Assembly: GCA_014904985.1 (NCBI GenBank)
Contig: MU128955.1
Span: forward strand, 124,001-188,000
Origin: Hydnum rufescens UP504
Lineage: Eukaryota; Basidiomycota; Agaricomycetes; Cantharellales; Hydnaceae
Direction of reading: 5' to 3'
Length of the DNA stretch: 64,000 nt
Of the stretch, positions 10,444 to 23,193 are shown in pieces (position 1 is the first letter of the stretch; each line of letters starts with the position of its first letter). The notes under the pieces were generated by a model. The model saw nothing but the letters and a program-made list of their open reading frames with translations. It made no database searches and was not told where the DNA came from. A program made the position numbers and the translations under genes.

Positions 10444-10797
10444 ACAGTATTGTACTCTTTATATCTGTAATTGTTAATGCCCTGTATTTTGCCCAGGTGT
10501 CCCTCGGCTTCCCCCGCAGTGATAAAATCCTGGATTACTTAGGGCAGCAAGCTAATTATTGAATCATGAGACAGTAGGCCTGTCGTACTACTCGACAAGT
10601 CCCACGTCCAGGTTTTTTTGCGCTTCTATGTTGTTGGTCTGGTCACTCTCGTCACAGACACGGGCCACTTCGATGCTCATCACTGGTGTGTGGATACAAC
10701 TACCAAAGTTGAGCCGCCGTACGTCTCCGCTACATATACAGGGGTTCGGATACATGGAAATGCACATACTCAATACTATTCAATTCGATCGACTCTA

Positions 10798-13395
<2,598 letters not shown>

Positions 13396-13601
13396 CGTGA
13401 TGTCACGCGTGACACTTTCGCTGTTTGCCGAGTCGCCGCCGAGCTCCTCGTTTCTATACTAAAGCCTTCGGGAAAGGGATCCAACCCCGAGCACGGAATC
13501 TCCCCAATGTTTAGATATCATCGAACAATTCCGACCATATCTATATTGTGAGATGGCAAGCGCTCGATTCCTATGGGATTGATTTGAAACTTTTGTTTGG
13601 T
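13396..13601. promoter_or_regulatory. divergent promoter region, SelO/Fmp46-like
   Basis: About 206 bases separate the start codons of SelO (minus) and the Fmp46-like gene (plus). Both deduced proteins belong to families that act in mitochondria, so joint regulation is conceivable but unproven. Confidence 0.35.
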
Positions 13602-14048
13602 ATGGACAGCTATAACTCTTCTCCTCAATCCAAACAAACATTAGCTCTAATGCGGTCTGCTCTTTCTTCTCCATATCCACCCGTGGATAAAGCCTCCAAC
13701 GTTCAGGCCCGAAAACCCCTCGAGTTTGATCTGAACGCAGTTGAAAATCAACCACCCACTCCGGACCAAATACGTACTATACTCTCGTACCTCAATGTTC
13801 CTGTTGGCACCCTCGTGTCTTCGCATCCCTCGGCCACAACCTCGCCACAACCCGACTCCCCCAAGGCCCTGTACGAAGCAGCACTGCGTAATCCTCGAAT
13901 CTTCCGATACCCAGTGGTGTGCAATTGGGAGAGCGGAGAGGCGGCACTTGACGTGGGTGGTGTGAAAAGGATGCTAGATAAATTGGCGAAAATCAGAGAC
14001 GGTGATGTTGACGATGAAGTGGTTCAGCCTAAGGGGTGGTTCTTCTGA
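13602..14048 (+). CDS. Fmp46-like (DUF1687) mitochondrial thioredoxin-fold protein
   Basis: Small single-exon gene coding 148 residues. It resembles the DUF1687/Fmp46 family of putative mitochondrial redox proteins. Shared features are the early SKQTLALMRSAL helix, EFDLN and PTPDQIRTILSYLN. Then come A-x-x-NPRIFRYPVVCNWESGEA and a final LDKLAKI helix. The reading frame is open upstream to about 13548, but the first ATG in frame is 13602. Family members usually have a strand such as ISIFHNP before the helix; here only a short N-terminus precedes NSSPQSKQ, so an upstream exon could be missing from my model. Confidence 0.7.
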   Translation: MDSYNSSPQSKQTLALMRSALSSPYPPVDKASNVQARKPLEFDLNAVENQPPTPDQIRTILSYLNVPVGTLVSSHPSATTSPQPDSPKALYEAALRNPRIFRYPVVCNWESGEAALDVGGVKRMLDKLAKIRDGDVDDEVVQPKGWFF

Positions 14049-14374
14049 GCTCTGACCAAGCTATGATTTCCATTGTATTTCGTACACTTAGGCAAATCTC
14101 TCCTCGTTGTATGTGTAACACTTGTCGTATCCATATCGCGCATCCCAACCTCTACGATATCTCCCGACCATATTTCTTCAATCGCATTGCGTCAGACATA
14201 GCTCGGCTTTACGATGTGATCAATGCTTTCTCTATACAAGACAAGTAAGAGGGCTCGGGGATCCAGCACAATACGAGTCCACTTACAAGTGTTCGACGAC
14301 ACGACTGCAAGGGAAAAGTGATTGCCAAGCGTAGATTATCCATCGCCCTCCACACACATCGTGCCGGAATGCGG
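14049..14374. other. convergent 3' region
   Basis: It lies between the ends of the Fmp46-like gene (+) and Vps36 (-). No gene or structured RNA was recognised. Confidence 0.4.
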
Positions 14375-16366
14375 TTATGAGGGTGCCTCTGCACCATCCC
14401 ATACGTAATCATGCAGGATGTTGACATACCACCGCGTTTCATCGTTCGCTCCCCCATCGTCTCGGGCCACCCGACCAGCATCCTCAACATCTTGGATCAT
14501 CTCCTCGGCAAGGCCAACACTCATATGTTCCCCCATTGCTATGTCAATAATAGTCTTGAATCCAGCAGGAGTCGCGTTGAGGAGGGCCACAAGCCGTTCA
14601 GAAAATGCGTTATTGCTGTACTTGGGAGTGTGTAAGACGCGGAGACCCGAACGGAAAACCCGGAGTTCTATGGGTGGTGAGGTGTATTGAGAGAGGTAAG
14701 GGACCGATAGTAACAAGGATGATGGGGGAACTAGAGCTAGAATACATTCTCTAGTGAACATAATGGACCCCTGAGAGAAGTATCCGGTTGTTGGAAAACG
14801 CTCACCAACACCCCGTGCACGGTTCCAGCCACACCACACCTCGTCCAAACCTATGATACCCTCCCCAGTACCTAGCAAACCCTTCCCTGTGACGCCTTTT
14901 CCAGAGAGGATGCCCGCAAGCTCTCTTGCAAGTTCCTCGTGGTAGCTGTCTTCGTCTTTGACCATATCCTGTGTCACTGCCATTGTTGGAAGCCCGAGTT
15001 GAGCCAGCGAAGACCGTATAAATGTAGCCTCTTCTGGCTCGGTGATCATCGACAACCCAAGACTCAAGTCGGGGTGCAGAGCACGCCTTCGCGCCTGTTC
15101 TTCTTCCTGAGCTGTCAGCTTCGTATTCAGTGACGACGCAAGTTCGACCATTTCCTTCGCCTTCGTCATCAAAGCTTCTAAGTCCCGAAGACCCGCATGC
15201 ATATTCTCTGAAACCACAACCACATTATTGTCCATGCTCTCAAAAATACCCTCTAAAGAGTATTGAGACATCGTTAGAACGGAAATCTAGGTTCCTCAAG
15301 GTGAGAACGTACGTATGCCCAAACGAGGGGCCCCTGATGCTCCGCCTGAGCCTCTTTGAGAGAGAGCGTCGCTTCCCTGAACCGTGAGGATGAAATAAAA
15401 CGAAAGTGAGAACAAGCGTGATCTCTCCTCACCTCCCAGGCTTTTCGCATTAAAGCTTTCTTCAGACTATTATAAAATGGTTTATAGCCCCCTTTCCGAA
15501 AAGACATTCGCAACATATCTCTAGAAGGAATCGATGCCTCTAGAGGGGTACCGTTCGGTGTAGAAGGGGGTGGCGAGGAAGAGAAAGGGGTAGACCCGGA
15601 TGATCGAGAGGGGACCTTCCGCTTGTACAACAGTGTCCCACATACTTCGCAACTGGTCATCGATGGATGATTCAAATATGTACAGACGGAACATTCGATA
15701 GACTCGGGTTGGGAATTTGACGATTCGGAAATGGTCAGGGATTCCGATAGGGGACTATCAGTTGAAGATACTGGAAGCCTCAAGGACGGTAAAGATGGCG
15801 AGCGATGGAGAGGAGTGTGGGTGATAGAGGCCACGTAGGCGCGATTATCTCGGATGACCCCGCAAAGGACACATTTTGGGCGCCCTTCGCTGGCTGTTGG
15901 AGGGTTATTGTAGCTGCAAACAGGGCATACCCAAGATTGCATTGGAGTGCTTAGTTCACCGACATTTATCACAGGCAAAAGCGAAGAGCTAGGGGTGGTG
16001 GGAGTTGGTGGGGGACGTGTATCGGTGTGAATAAAGATAGTAATCTTTGGAGACGATGTGAGGAAACCGGCGTAGAATTCTGTCTGGCGGACAGCAGAGA
16101 GTGCGAGAGAAAGGCTATTCCGTTGTGGGTACGCCTGATCAATGTACATAAGACGATGCGTTGTGAGTTGAATGGTTCCATTCTGCCTGCCGACGGTCTT
16201 CTCCTTCCTGTGCACATGTTGGTGGAGGGTAAGATCGCATTACAATGACCACGACGTACCCATCATATAGCCCCACACCGTCCTGAGAACTTACGAGCTC
16301 TTCATCTTCGTACAGAAGTGAAGACACGGGAAGACTACCATCAATAATTCTAAAAGGATTGGTCAT
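14375..16366 (-). CDS. VPS36: ESCRT-II subunit Vps36
   Basis: Vps36 links ESCRT-I, ubiquitinated cargo and phosphoinositides on endosomes. The ATG at 16366 starts a split GLUE domain: SLLYEDEELVSSQDGVGLYDG, an intron, then GRQNGTIQLTTHRLMYID. Two NZF-type zinc fingers are inserted in GLUE, near 15935 (CPVC then CVLC) and near 15690 (CSVC then CEVC). The winged-helix EAP30 part follows, with LRDLEALMTKAKEMVELASSL near 15200. It also contains LDEVWCGWNRARGV and IELRVFRSGLRVLHTPKYS. The protein ends DYVWDGAEAPS. An intron at about 15310-15256 joins VWAYVQ to GIFESMD. It lies head to tail with the J-protein gene. Confidence 0.9.
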
Positions 16367-16527
16367 GCCCAACAGCTATGGTGAGTAGTCCGTTACCTAA
16401 GCAGGACCTGTGCTTCAGCAGACAATCTTTGTTCGCCGGGCTGGAAGCTCCCCAGACTAATATTGAGGCCGAGTAATTATATATAATGATCATAGTTATA
16501 TTCTATTTCACAAGGGTCTACATGCCA

Positions 16528-18238
16528 TTATAACTCGTCTTTCCCTATATTTCGCCGAAAGATCTCACCCAGTTCTAGAAGCGTGAATAAGTTTGTATAA
16601 AGTCGTCACAGTCAAGAGAGGATTACTTACTCGTCCGTAGTGAAGGAGTTATGGTAGAGGGTAATATGACATTATATTCCACATACAAGTCACCGAATTT
16701 GCCATCTTGTTCAAAGACAGGCATACCTTCCCCTTTGATGGTCTGAACAAATCCTGAAAACAAGGCATCAATACGACGAAGAACATTAGAGGCGTAAGAA
16801 CGGACCAGGTTGAGTAACGCTGGTCCGTCGTAGCTCCACAATATGCCCGTCTAGATGTGTGAGATTCCGGTCGAACCCAAGCAGTGCCTGGCCGCGAAAT
16901 CATTTCAGCAGTGCCAACTTGACGAGACAGCAGATAGCCGCACCTCGTCTACACCGATTGTTTCCTTCCAGTACAGGCTGGACTCCTTCCGTCTCCAACC
17001 TCCTTCCTGCTTTTTGCTGCGAACGCGCAAAACTATGTCGCCGGCCTCCCAATCTGGACTTTCATCACCCTCGCCATCAAATACGACCTCGTGACCTTCT
17101 GGCATTCCCGGGGTTACTTCCAGAGTATAATGTTGAGTGTGCTGAAGGACTTTCGACCCGTGACAATGCGGGCAGACTTTGGTAATGACTTTGCCGCGTC
17201 CTCCACACTCATCGCACCTAACAAAAATGAATGAGGATTCTACCTTTTGGAAGAATAGGAGCAGCTTCATACGTCGTTTGGGTTTGGGCATACATGCCAG
17301 GGAAAACCTGTTGACGGCCGATTTTGACTCCTTGACCACCACAACCTTTGCAGGTCTTGATGTGATTATCAGAAGCAGCACCGGATCCCGACAGTGATCA
17401 CAAAGTATCTCAAAACTGAGTTGTCAGCCAGCATTCTCTCGGCGTACGTGGGAGGCCAACCTTTTTATTGATCATAAACTAATAAATATGATGAGCAAGC
17501 AGCCAGCAGTCACCTATAGGCCCAAATCACTCACGTCAACGCTTTGACCAGAGTAGCTGAATATGTCGAATTCCCAGTGAGTGACACAGCCACCAAAAAG
17601 GTAATTACGGCTCACATTGCTGCCAGCGGCACTTCAAACTCTGAAACAGATGTAGGACCTTTCCGTGCACCTTGGTGTTGTTCTGACGCATGTTAAGCAA
17701 TGGCCGATCCAGCCGTTAGAAGACATAATGCTTACGACCGCCACCAAAGAAGCTCTGAAAAATGTCAAATGGATTTGCGTGGCCTCCCCCTCCATTCTCA
17801 ACATTCTTCAGCCCTTCCTAATGGATACATAAGGGACGGACCCTGTCCAATTAAAACTATGTCGAGTACCTCACCGTGTCGGTCGTATACCTTCTTTTTC
17901 TATGAAGTACAGGGCTCAGATACTTCACAAAGATATGATGGAAAACCTACCTCAGGGTCGGACAAGACTTCGTAGGCTAAGAAAATTCGTGTTTTAGAGA
18001 CGAGTCATTCTAAGAGACGCTGCCTTTCCTGACCTCGAGTAACTTCGAGGAATTTAGATTCGTCGCCACCCTTCTTGTCAGGGTGGTACTTCTTGCTTAG
18101 TTTCTTGTACGCTTTCTTGATATCCGCATCAGAAGCCGATCGACTCAAGTCTAGTGTCTTGTAGAAATCGGCGCACACGACAGATGCAATAAGTGTGAAG
18201 CAGAAGAGGAGAATTGGTAAACGAAGGACGTGGAACAT
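16528..18238 (-). CDS. SCJ1: Scj1-type ER-lumenal J-protein with KDEL tail
   Basis: Hsp40 co-chaperone of the ER Hsp70 (BiP/Kar2). It starts [29 protein letters not shown], a clear signal peptide leading into the J domain with HPD (KYHPDKK). Later exons encode [27 protein letters not shown] and a DnaJ Cys-rich domain ([23 protein letters not shown]). The substrate-binding domain follows, including the [19 protein letters not shown] stretch. The terminal exon is only 47 bases (16574-16528) after a 56-base intron and encodes [14 protein letters not shown]. Reading through that intron would give a stop a few residues later and lose the ER-retention signal. The Cys-rich domain and KDEL together point to Scj1 rather than a cytosolic DnaJ. 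Confidence 0.88.
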
Positions 18239-18886
18239 GGTGTCTCTCTAGAACGGGTTGCCTGCCAGTCAGCCCCAAGGACGGTTCGATGGTCCAAAAT
18301 TCTTTCAGTGGGAAATAACAGCAAAGAACACGTTGCGATTGCGGCCCATTCGGCAACGACCGATCTCCCACGTACTGCACGCAATCTGTGGGGGCTCAGT
18401 CGGCGGGCCTGTGGCGGTACTTCCATGCTGTGAATCGCCTCATTCTTTGTTTCCCCCCAGTGGCTATACTTGTGAGCATCACTGCCAGACGCGATACCGC
18501 ATACAATCAGAGTTCAAGATGACTGCAATCCTTACACCTTAGTGCGATGAGATCACCCTCCTGCGTCTCTAGCGCCTCTAATTTTGACCCGCGTTGCAAC
18601 TCGTCGGGGAGTCAAACAAATGGGGTAAAGTTACTTCTGGCGATTTTTGCGGTTCACGGTCATGCTATTCGGACTGAGATCCGCAATTCGTATCTATGGA
18701 AACAGCGATCCAACCATTATTTCTGGCATAAATACGGTGTTGACGACATTTCTTACTTTACTATTTTGTTGGCCTCTGGGCCATGAACACGCGCTTGCAA
18801 TTTCTTGGTTATCGACTTAAGTTTATGAATGGAATCCCCCCAGATCACCATCGATTTGTTTGACATTCACTCGCTCTTTTTGTGAC
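18239..18886. other. spacer upstream of the J-protein gene
   Basis: This contains the promoter side of the J-protein gene. An 80-codon open frame at 18547-18786 (+) has no recognisable family or splice support. No other signal was seen. Confidence 0.35.
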
Positions 18887-19440
18887 TTAAGGGGATATAC
18901 TGTAGATGCCTTCGCATCTCCCTACTGCTGTTAGATTGATCTTGCACGCTTGAGGCTGGAATGCTTGACTCGGACTTGATGGCCTGACTTGAAAAAGAGG
19001 TCTCCTAGATGTATCATGCATACGATTCCGTCTCTCATTACACTCGAATCTGCGTACAGTATCTGGTTCGTCTCTGACCTCGCCACTGTCGCAACTATTT
19101 CCCAGAATTACTGCGCTGTGGAAGACTCTTCTCCCCGCTCGCTCAATCGGTGGACAATGAACATTGATGCCCTCTGCATTTGTCTTGATCGCTTCCTCGC
19201 GGTGGCCCAATTTTAAAAGATGAGGAGAGAGGTTGACGACAGAGTGAACGCGAGCTAGACATAATGTTTCCGCTCGATCTGCTTCCAAGACGCGGTCAAT
19301 GTTTTCCGTTTATCTTCAGTGCTTCCTCATGGCGACCAGATTTCGAAAGATCTATGGAGGTCGAGAACTTGCGTTCGAGCTCTCGGCCTCAGTCTTCTGC
19401 TACTCGCGTAGTTCGGCGGGATAGGATCTCGCCCATTTCA
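18887..19440 (-). pseudogene. decayed TPR-gene fragment
   Basis: Two consecutive pieces in different frames match the repeat unit of the TPR gene at 23194-25205. One near 19370-19320 reads SIDLSKSGRHEEALKINGKH and then stops. The next, from about 19255, reads VHSVVNLSPHLLKLGHREEAIKTNAEG. Compare the intact repeats (LSKFGRNEEALKANEEAL). The rest of this stretch has drifted beyond recognition. Stops and a frame change mark it as a relic of a paralogue. Confidence 0.6.
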
Positions 19441-19951
19441 GCCTCCTGGGTGAGGTACGAGAGTGAACACCTCTCTTATGTAAACATCAGAGTCGGGGAC
19501 CTAGGACTCTTATACAAGAATGATGCAAGCAGCTCTAACTATATCGCTGTTCCTTGCATACTTTTCCCGCTTCTTGTCCACTCTCGCAGCATGTCTTGCC
19601 TTGCATCATTTCTGGATCCACGGCGGATCGTCCAGCCGAGCATTGGATGGCCGATCTTGTGAATCACTTGTACAAAGGCCCTTGACTTGGTTGGACTTTG
19701 TGACAAGCTACGCAGTCCTGTCACTGTCAGGTCTGCAACACTGTAGGATTTCGCACAATTGTTACAGGGTGACACCAACCCCTACGCGCACGCGGCACAG
19801 CCTTAATCGTCTACATGAGGAGGAATCTCGTAGCGTACGTGTCCTTCACATCTTCATCTACACATGTTATCGCCCCAAGTAGTCATTGTAAGTCCTCCCA
19901 CTGAAAACGCGACGTGTAATCTGATTCCCGTATAGGTTGGAGCTGGGCCAT
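19441..19951. other. low-coding spacer
   Basis: Open frames on both strands are short and unrelated to known families. On the minus strand the piece KIGHPMLGW near 19660 faintly recalls TPR-array proteins of basidiomycetes, too weak to annotate. Confidence 0.3.
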
Positions 19952-21770
19952 GCACGTCCCTTCCAATACCCAATCTACACTAATTTCTCACTGATGTGGA
20001 TGATTCAGGTGGTCTCGCAGCTGTCCTCGTTCCGCGCAACAATAGAATCGCCGTTCGCCTCATAGAAGATGCTCTGGATTATCAGATCGGTGTCCGGCAA
20101 TGGAACCTAAGTAAGCGCGATGGACCTCCCTGGTTTCCTGATCTTGGACCCCCCAGCCAATACTCTACTGCAGCCTAAGATTCTCGAGCTATTCAAGATC
20201 CTCGGCCTGCTCGCCGACATATTCGATAATTCTATTGAACCCTCTCCAAATGGGAGCGTGTGAAGGAAAACTTGTCATTAGGACATGGGACTTCGGTGTA
20301 AAGGAGCCTGTGACTCCAGCAGTTCCCTACGTTTGTGCCAACTTGTTTTATGGCTTGATAGGGCTGTTCTTTTTTCTCACTGTCTCTTCGTCGCCCCAGC
20401 CCAATCCCGGGATACTGAGTCAATCCACTACAGAGGAAATATTACGTTCTCACCTTAGTTGGCTCGGCGTCACAGTCGAACTAGGGACGGAACTCGTCGA
20501 CTTTACACAAGATCCTCACAAGGTGACTGCAAATCTCCTAAAAGGCGAGAAAAGTGGCTCTTCTCAGAATGAAACCTTGGAGGTGGACTGGGTTACTCGA
20601 AAACACCTCGGATGAACTTCTGGGGAGAAACGCAGGAGAAGCTACCGTTCCTTGTAGCTGATGTAGATATGGACGGCCTGGATCGTGAGGTGAGGTTTCT
20701 GCTCTTACATGCGCTGTTGATCCATAGTTTTTAATGCTCTCTTCTCTTCACGAAAGTATTGGGGCCGCATATGGAAGTGCCACCCCCAGGTTGTATGTCT
20801 TCCTTTGCACGATAATTTCGAGTCCTCATGACTGATGGCACAGTATTGCCTCTCATCGTATCGTTCAGGGTGCTGCCTTGTCCGTGGGTCCACCTCCTCA
20901 CTTCTCAGTGATGGGTAATGGGACTCCGGAACAAATACAAAATGTCGTCGATATACTATGTAGGTCTGGAAGCTTCCCTTGTCATGAAAAATCTGCCTCC
21001 TCGACTCGCTCCTCGGCGTATGAAACGGAGCGCATGCCTCCAATCACGGAGATCCTCAAGTTGATGACCAACCTACATACCTCATTATGGGAGCCTACGC
21101 GGTATACAAACAAGAATTCCAACCAACCAACCTGCACCCAATCAATGTGCGACAGAGGCATGACTTCCAAGGACGCGTCCCAGAGTGTCTATCCGGGTTT
21201 CGTACATGACCATGTATTGGGAGTGAATTATCAATGCAGCAAAATTGTCTTGGACCGGCGTTTTGATAGGAAGAAGAACGTCAACAACGTCAACAAGGTT
21301 TACATGCCGTGTGGGGATGACGACAAACCGATACAGGGGGGGGGAGGTCGCGCTCCGGATGCCCCCAATCTCGTACTCGGACCCGTTGTCGCCGAGGATG
21401 GCGCCGGGCCAAGGACAATGACACTCTTCGATCGCTCGAGGCCTTTTTCCCATACTGCGTTGGTATTCGAGCTCCCGGAAGGTCCACCCTGCTGAACCTC
21501 CTGGCCCTGCATCAACGCAGGAGGTCTTGCATGCGCTCGGAAAATACAACAAAGATGGTCATGGCCTCGTCGATTCGCACCTTGTTCTTCCCGAGAATAC
21601 ACCTGATGCGGGGTCGGGGAGAGTGATTCGGTATGAATCGGGTGCTCGTTGTTACTCAAGGTCACGCCCGGAGGGCATATGATGTCGATGCTACCCAAGC
21701 CTGGAAGGCCTCACCCTCGGTCATTCTCATTCGGCCCGACACGAATATATGATGCTCAAGGCATAGAAAA
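19952..21770 (+). pseudogene. FAD-dependent aromatic monooxygenase pseudogene (PheA/TfdB-like)
   Basis: Scattered pieces in correct order resemble a flavin monooxygenase of the phenol hydroxylase group. Near 20000 lies GGLAAVLV followed by LIEDALDYQIGVR (dinucleotide-binding region). Near 20170 is LQPKILELFKILGLLADIFD. Near 20450 is RSHLSWLGVTVELGTELVDF. Near 21030 is ERMPPITEILKLMTNLHTS, then WEPTRYTNKNSN. Near 21630 lies RVLVVTQGHARRAYDVDATQ and VILIRPDTNI. The pieces lie in different frames and are separated by stops, so no enzyme is made. A shorter fragment of the same family lies at 27140-27320. Confidence 0.65.
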
Positions 21771-22269
21771 ATACCCTTTCGAAAATCTTGGTCTAGTCTT
21801 TTTGTGGCCATGTAATTACTAGAATACTATACACATACATGTCTACCATCCCTCGATGCACCATAATGACAACATGACTTCGAAAGCTTGTTCTCACCCA
21901 AGAAGACAGGACGAACAAAATTGATCAAATGCTTAGGAGCTCAAGGAGCTTCCGATGCCTTCAAGAACTACTACTACAGATGATGCCGATTTCGGGAGCT
22001 TCCACAGGGAGGAGTCAAGCGGCGCCCAGGGTGCTTCGCTGGGCTTGGCGCAGGAAGTGAGTGAGCGGTATGCCGTCGTGTGTGGATTGAACCCGAAAAG
22101 GCGAGGTCATCAAGCGAGAGACTATATGAGGGATTCTGATATCCGTGGAGCAGAGCTCTCTCTCAAGTGCGTGATTTCCAAGGATTAGGGCTTACTCTTG
22201 ATGGGATGCCTGAAGAACCTGAGGACATTGTGGGATGAGACAGAAGTGAGGAACGGGCGTGCAGAAAAA
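21771..22269. other. spacer with one short open frame
   Basis: An open frame at 21955-22188 (+) codes a 77-residue hydrophilic peptide with no family resemblance. It may be part of the surrounding gene debris. Nothing else was seen. Confidence 0.3.
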
Positions 22270-22878
22270 TTAGGTGGGGAGTGGGGGGAAGATGTCGCCG
22301 TTATACGTCCGGGAGGTCCGGGAGGATAAAGGCGTCAGGGTCGATATAGAGCAGACAAGGGAGGTACCGTCATTGTTCATCTCTCGTCTTTTAATCCCCA
22401 GGCGAGAGTGAGGAGCGACCCTCCCCCGCGAGGTCTTACAGTAAGGTAGGCGGTAATCACGGCTCACTGATTTTGAAACTGATTCTGGGCAAAAACACAT
22501 GGGCATGTAACCAGTGCAGAACGCAGGCCCCTGCATTCTGATGCATCGGAGACTTTGAGAAATAGCATGATGCAGGAGGTTTTGAGGAGCTCGGCGTTTT
22601 TTTCGTAGTTGCGATTCCCACGGGCGCGGGGGGCAATAAAGGGGGAGAAGCGACAAATAATGCAGATATATCGGAAACCCTGACTGCCAGCCTTTGAATC
22701 GTACCTCTTTGAGCGCTGGCTTAGACGATATCGATTTCTTTCGAACCCGCCAGCCCCAAACAGGATCAGGAACATTTCCTGATACTGCCTGCCCATTATC
22801 TATTCTCACTCTAAGCGTTGTCGAGTCTTGACTAAGGATGCTCCGTTGGGCTCCGGAAGCGGCACCCCCATTCCCCAT
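22270..22878 (-). CDS. hypothetical 202-residue open frame
   Basis: Uninterrupted frame from an ATG at 22878 (MGNGGAASGAQRSILSQ) to a stop at 22270. The first 60 residues look protein-like (RVRIDNGQAVSGNVPDPVWGW). The remainder is rich in Arg, Ser, Cys and Pro without a domain pattern, and potential splice donors occur inside. It may be a short real 5' exon with chance extension. No function can be proposed. Confidence 0.22.
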   Translation of the reverse strand: MGNGGAASGAQRSILSQDSTTLRVRIDNGQAVSGNVPDPVWGWRVRKKSISSKPALKEVRFKGWQSGFPIYLHYLSLLPLYCPPRPWESQLRKKRRAPQNLLHHAISQSLRCIRMQGPAFCTGYMPMCFCPESVSKSVSRDYRLPYCKTSRGRVAPHSRLGIKRREMNNDGTSLVCSISTLTPLSSRTSRTYNGDIFPPLPT

Positions 22879-23193
22879 TTTGGGCGCCTTAACACTTCTT
22901 TACCGCGCGTATGCGGAGGACACTCGGGGCCCCATATTTAACCGAACTACCAAGTAGGGTCAACCTCATCGGTGTCGCGGCCGAACGAGCCCCCTCACAG
23001 ATACTAGGGACAATGAGTATCTTTCGAACTGAAGGCGTGTCGTCGATTTCACGTTAACGCAGATGCTGGGAAGATGGCAGGCCTCGCAGCAGGCCAATGC
23101 ACAGCTAGTCGGCAGTAAGTTATGGCGGTGAAATGTCGAAAGACGAATGGAGAGGTTGTTAAGAGAATGAACAAGATTTGAGCGGAGTATGGG

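Noticed and set aside
13548..13601. Longer N-terminus for the Fmp46-like protein
   Set aside because: The frame is open but starts with GTG; the first ATG is at 13602.
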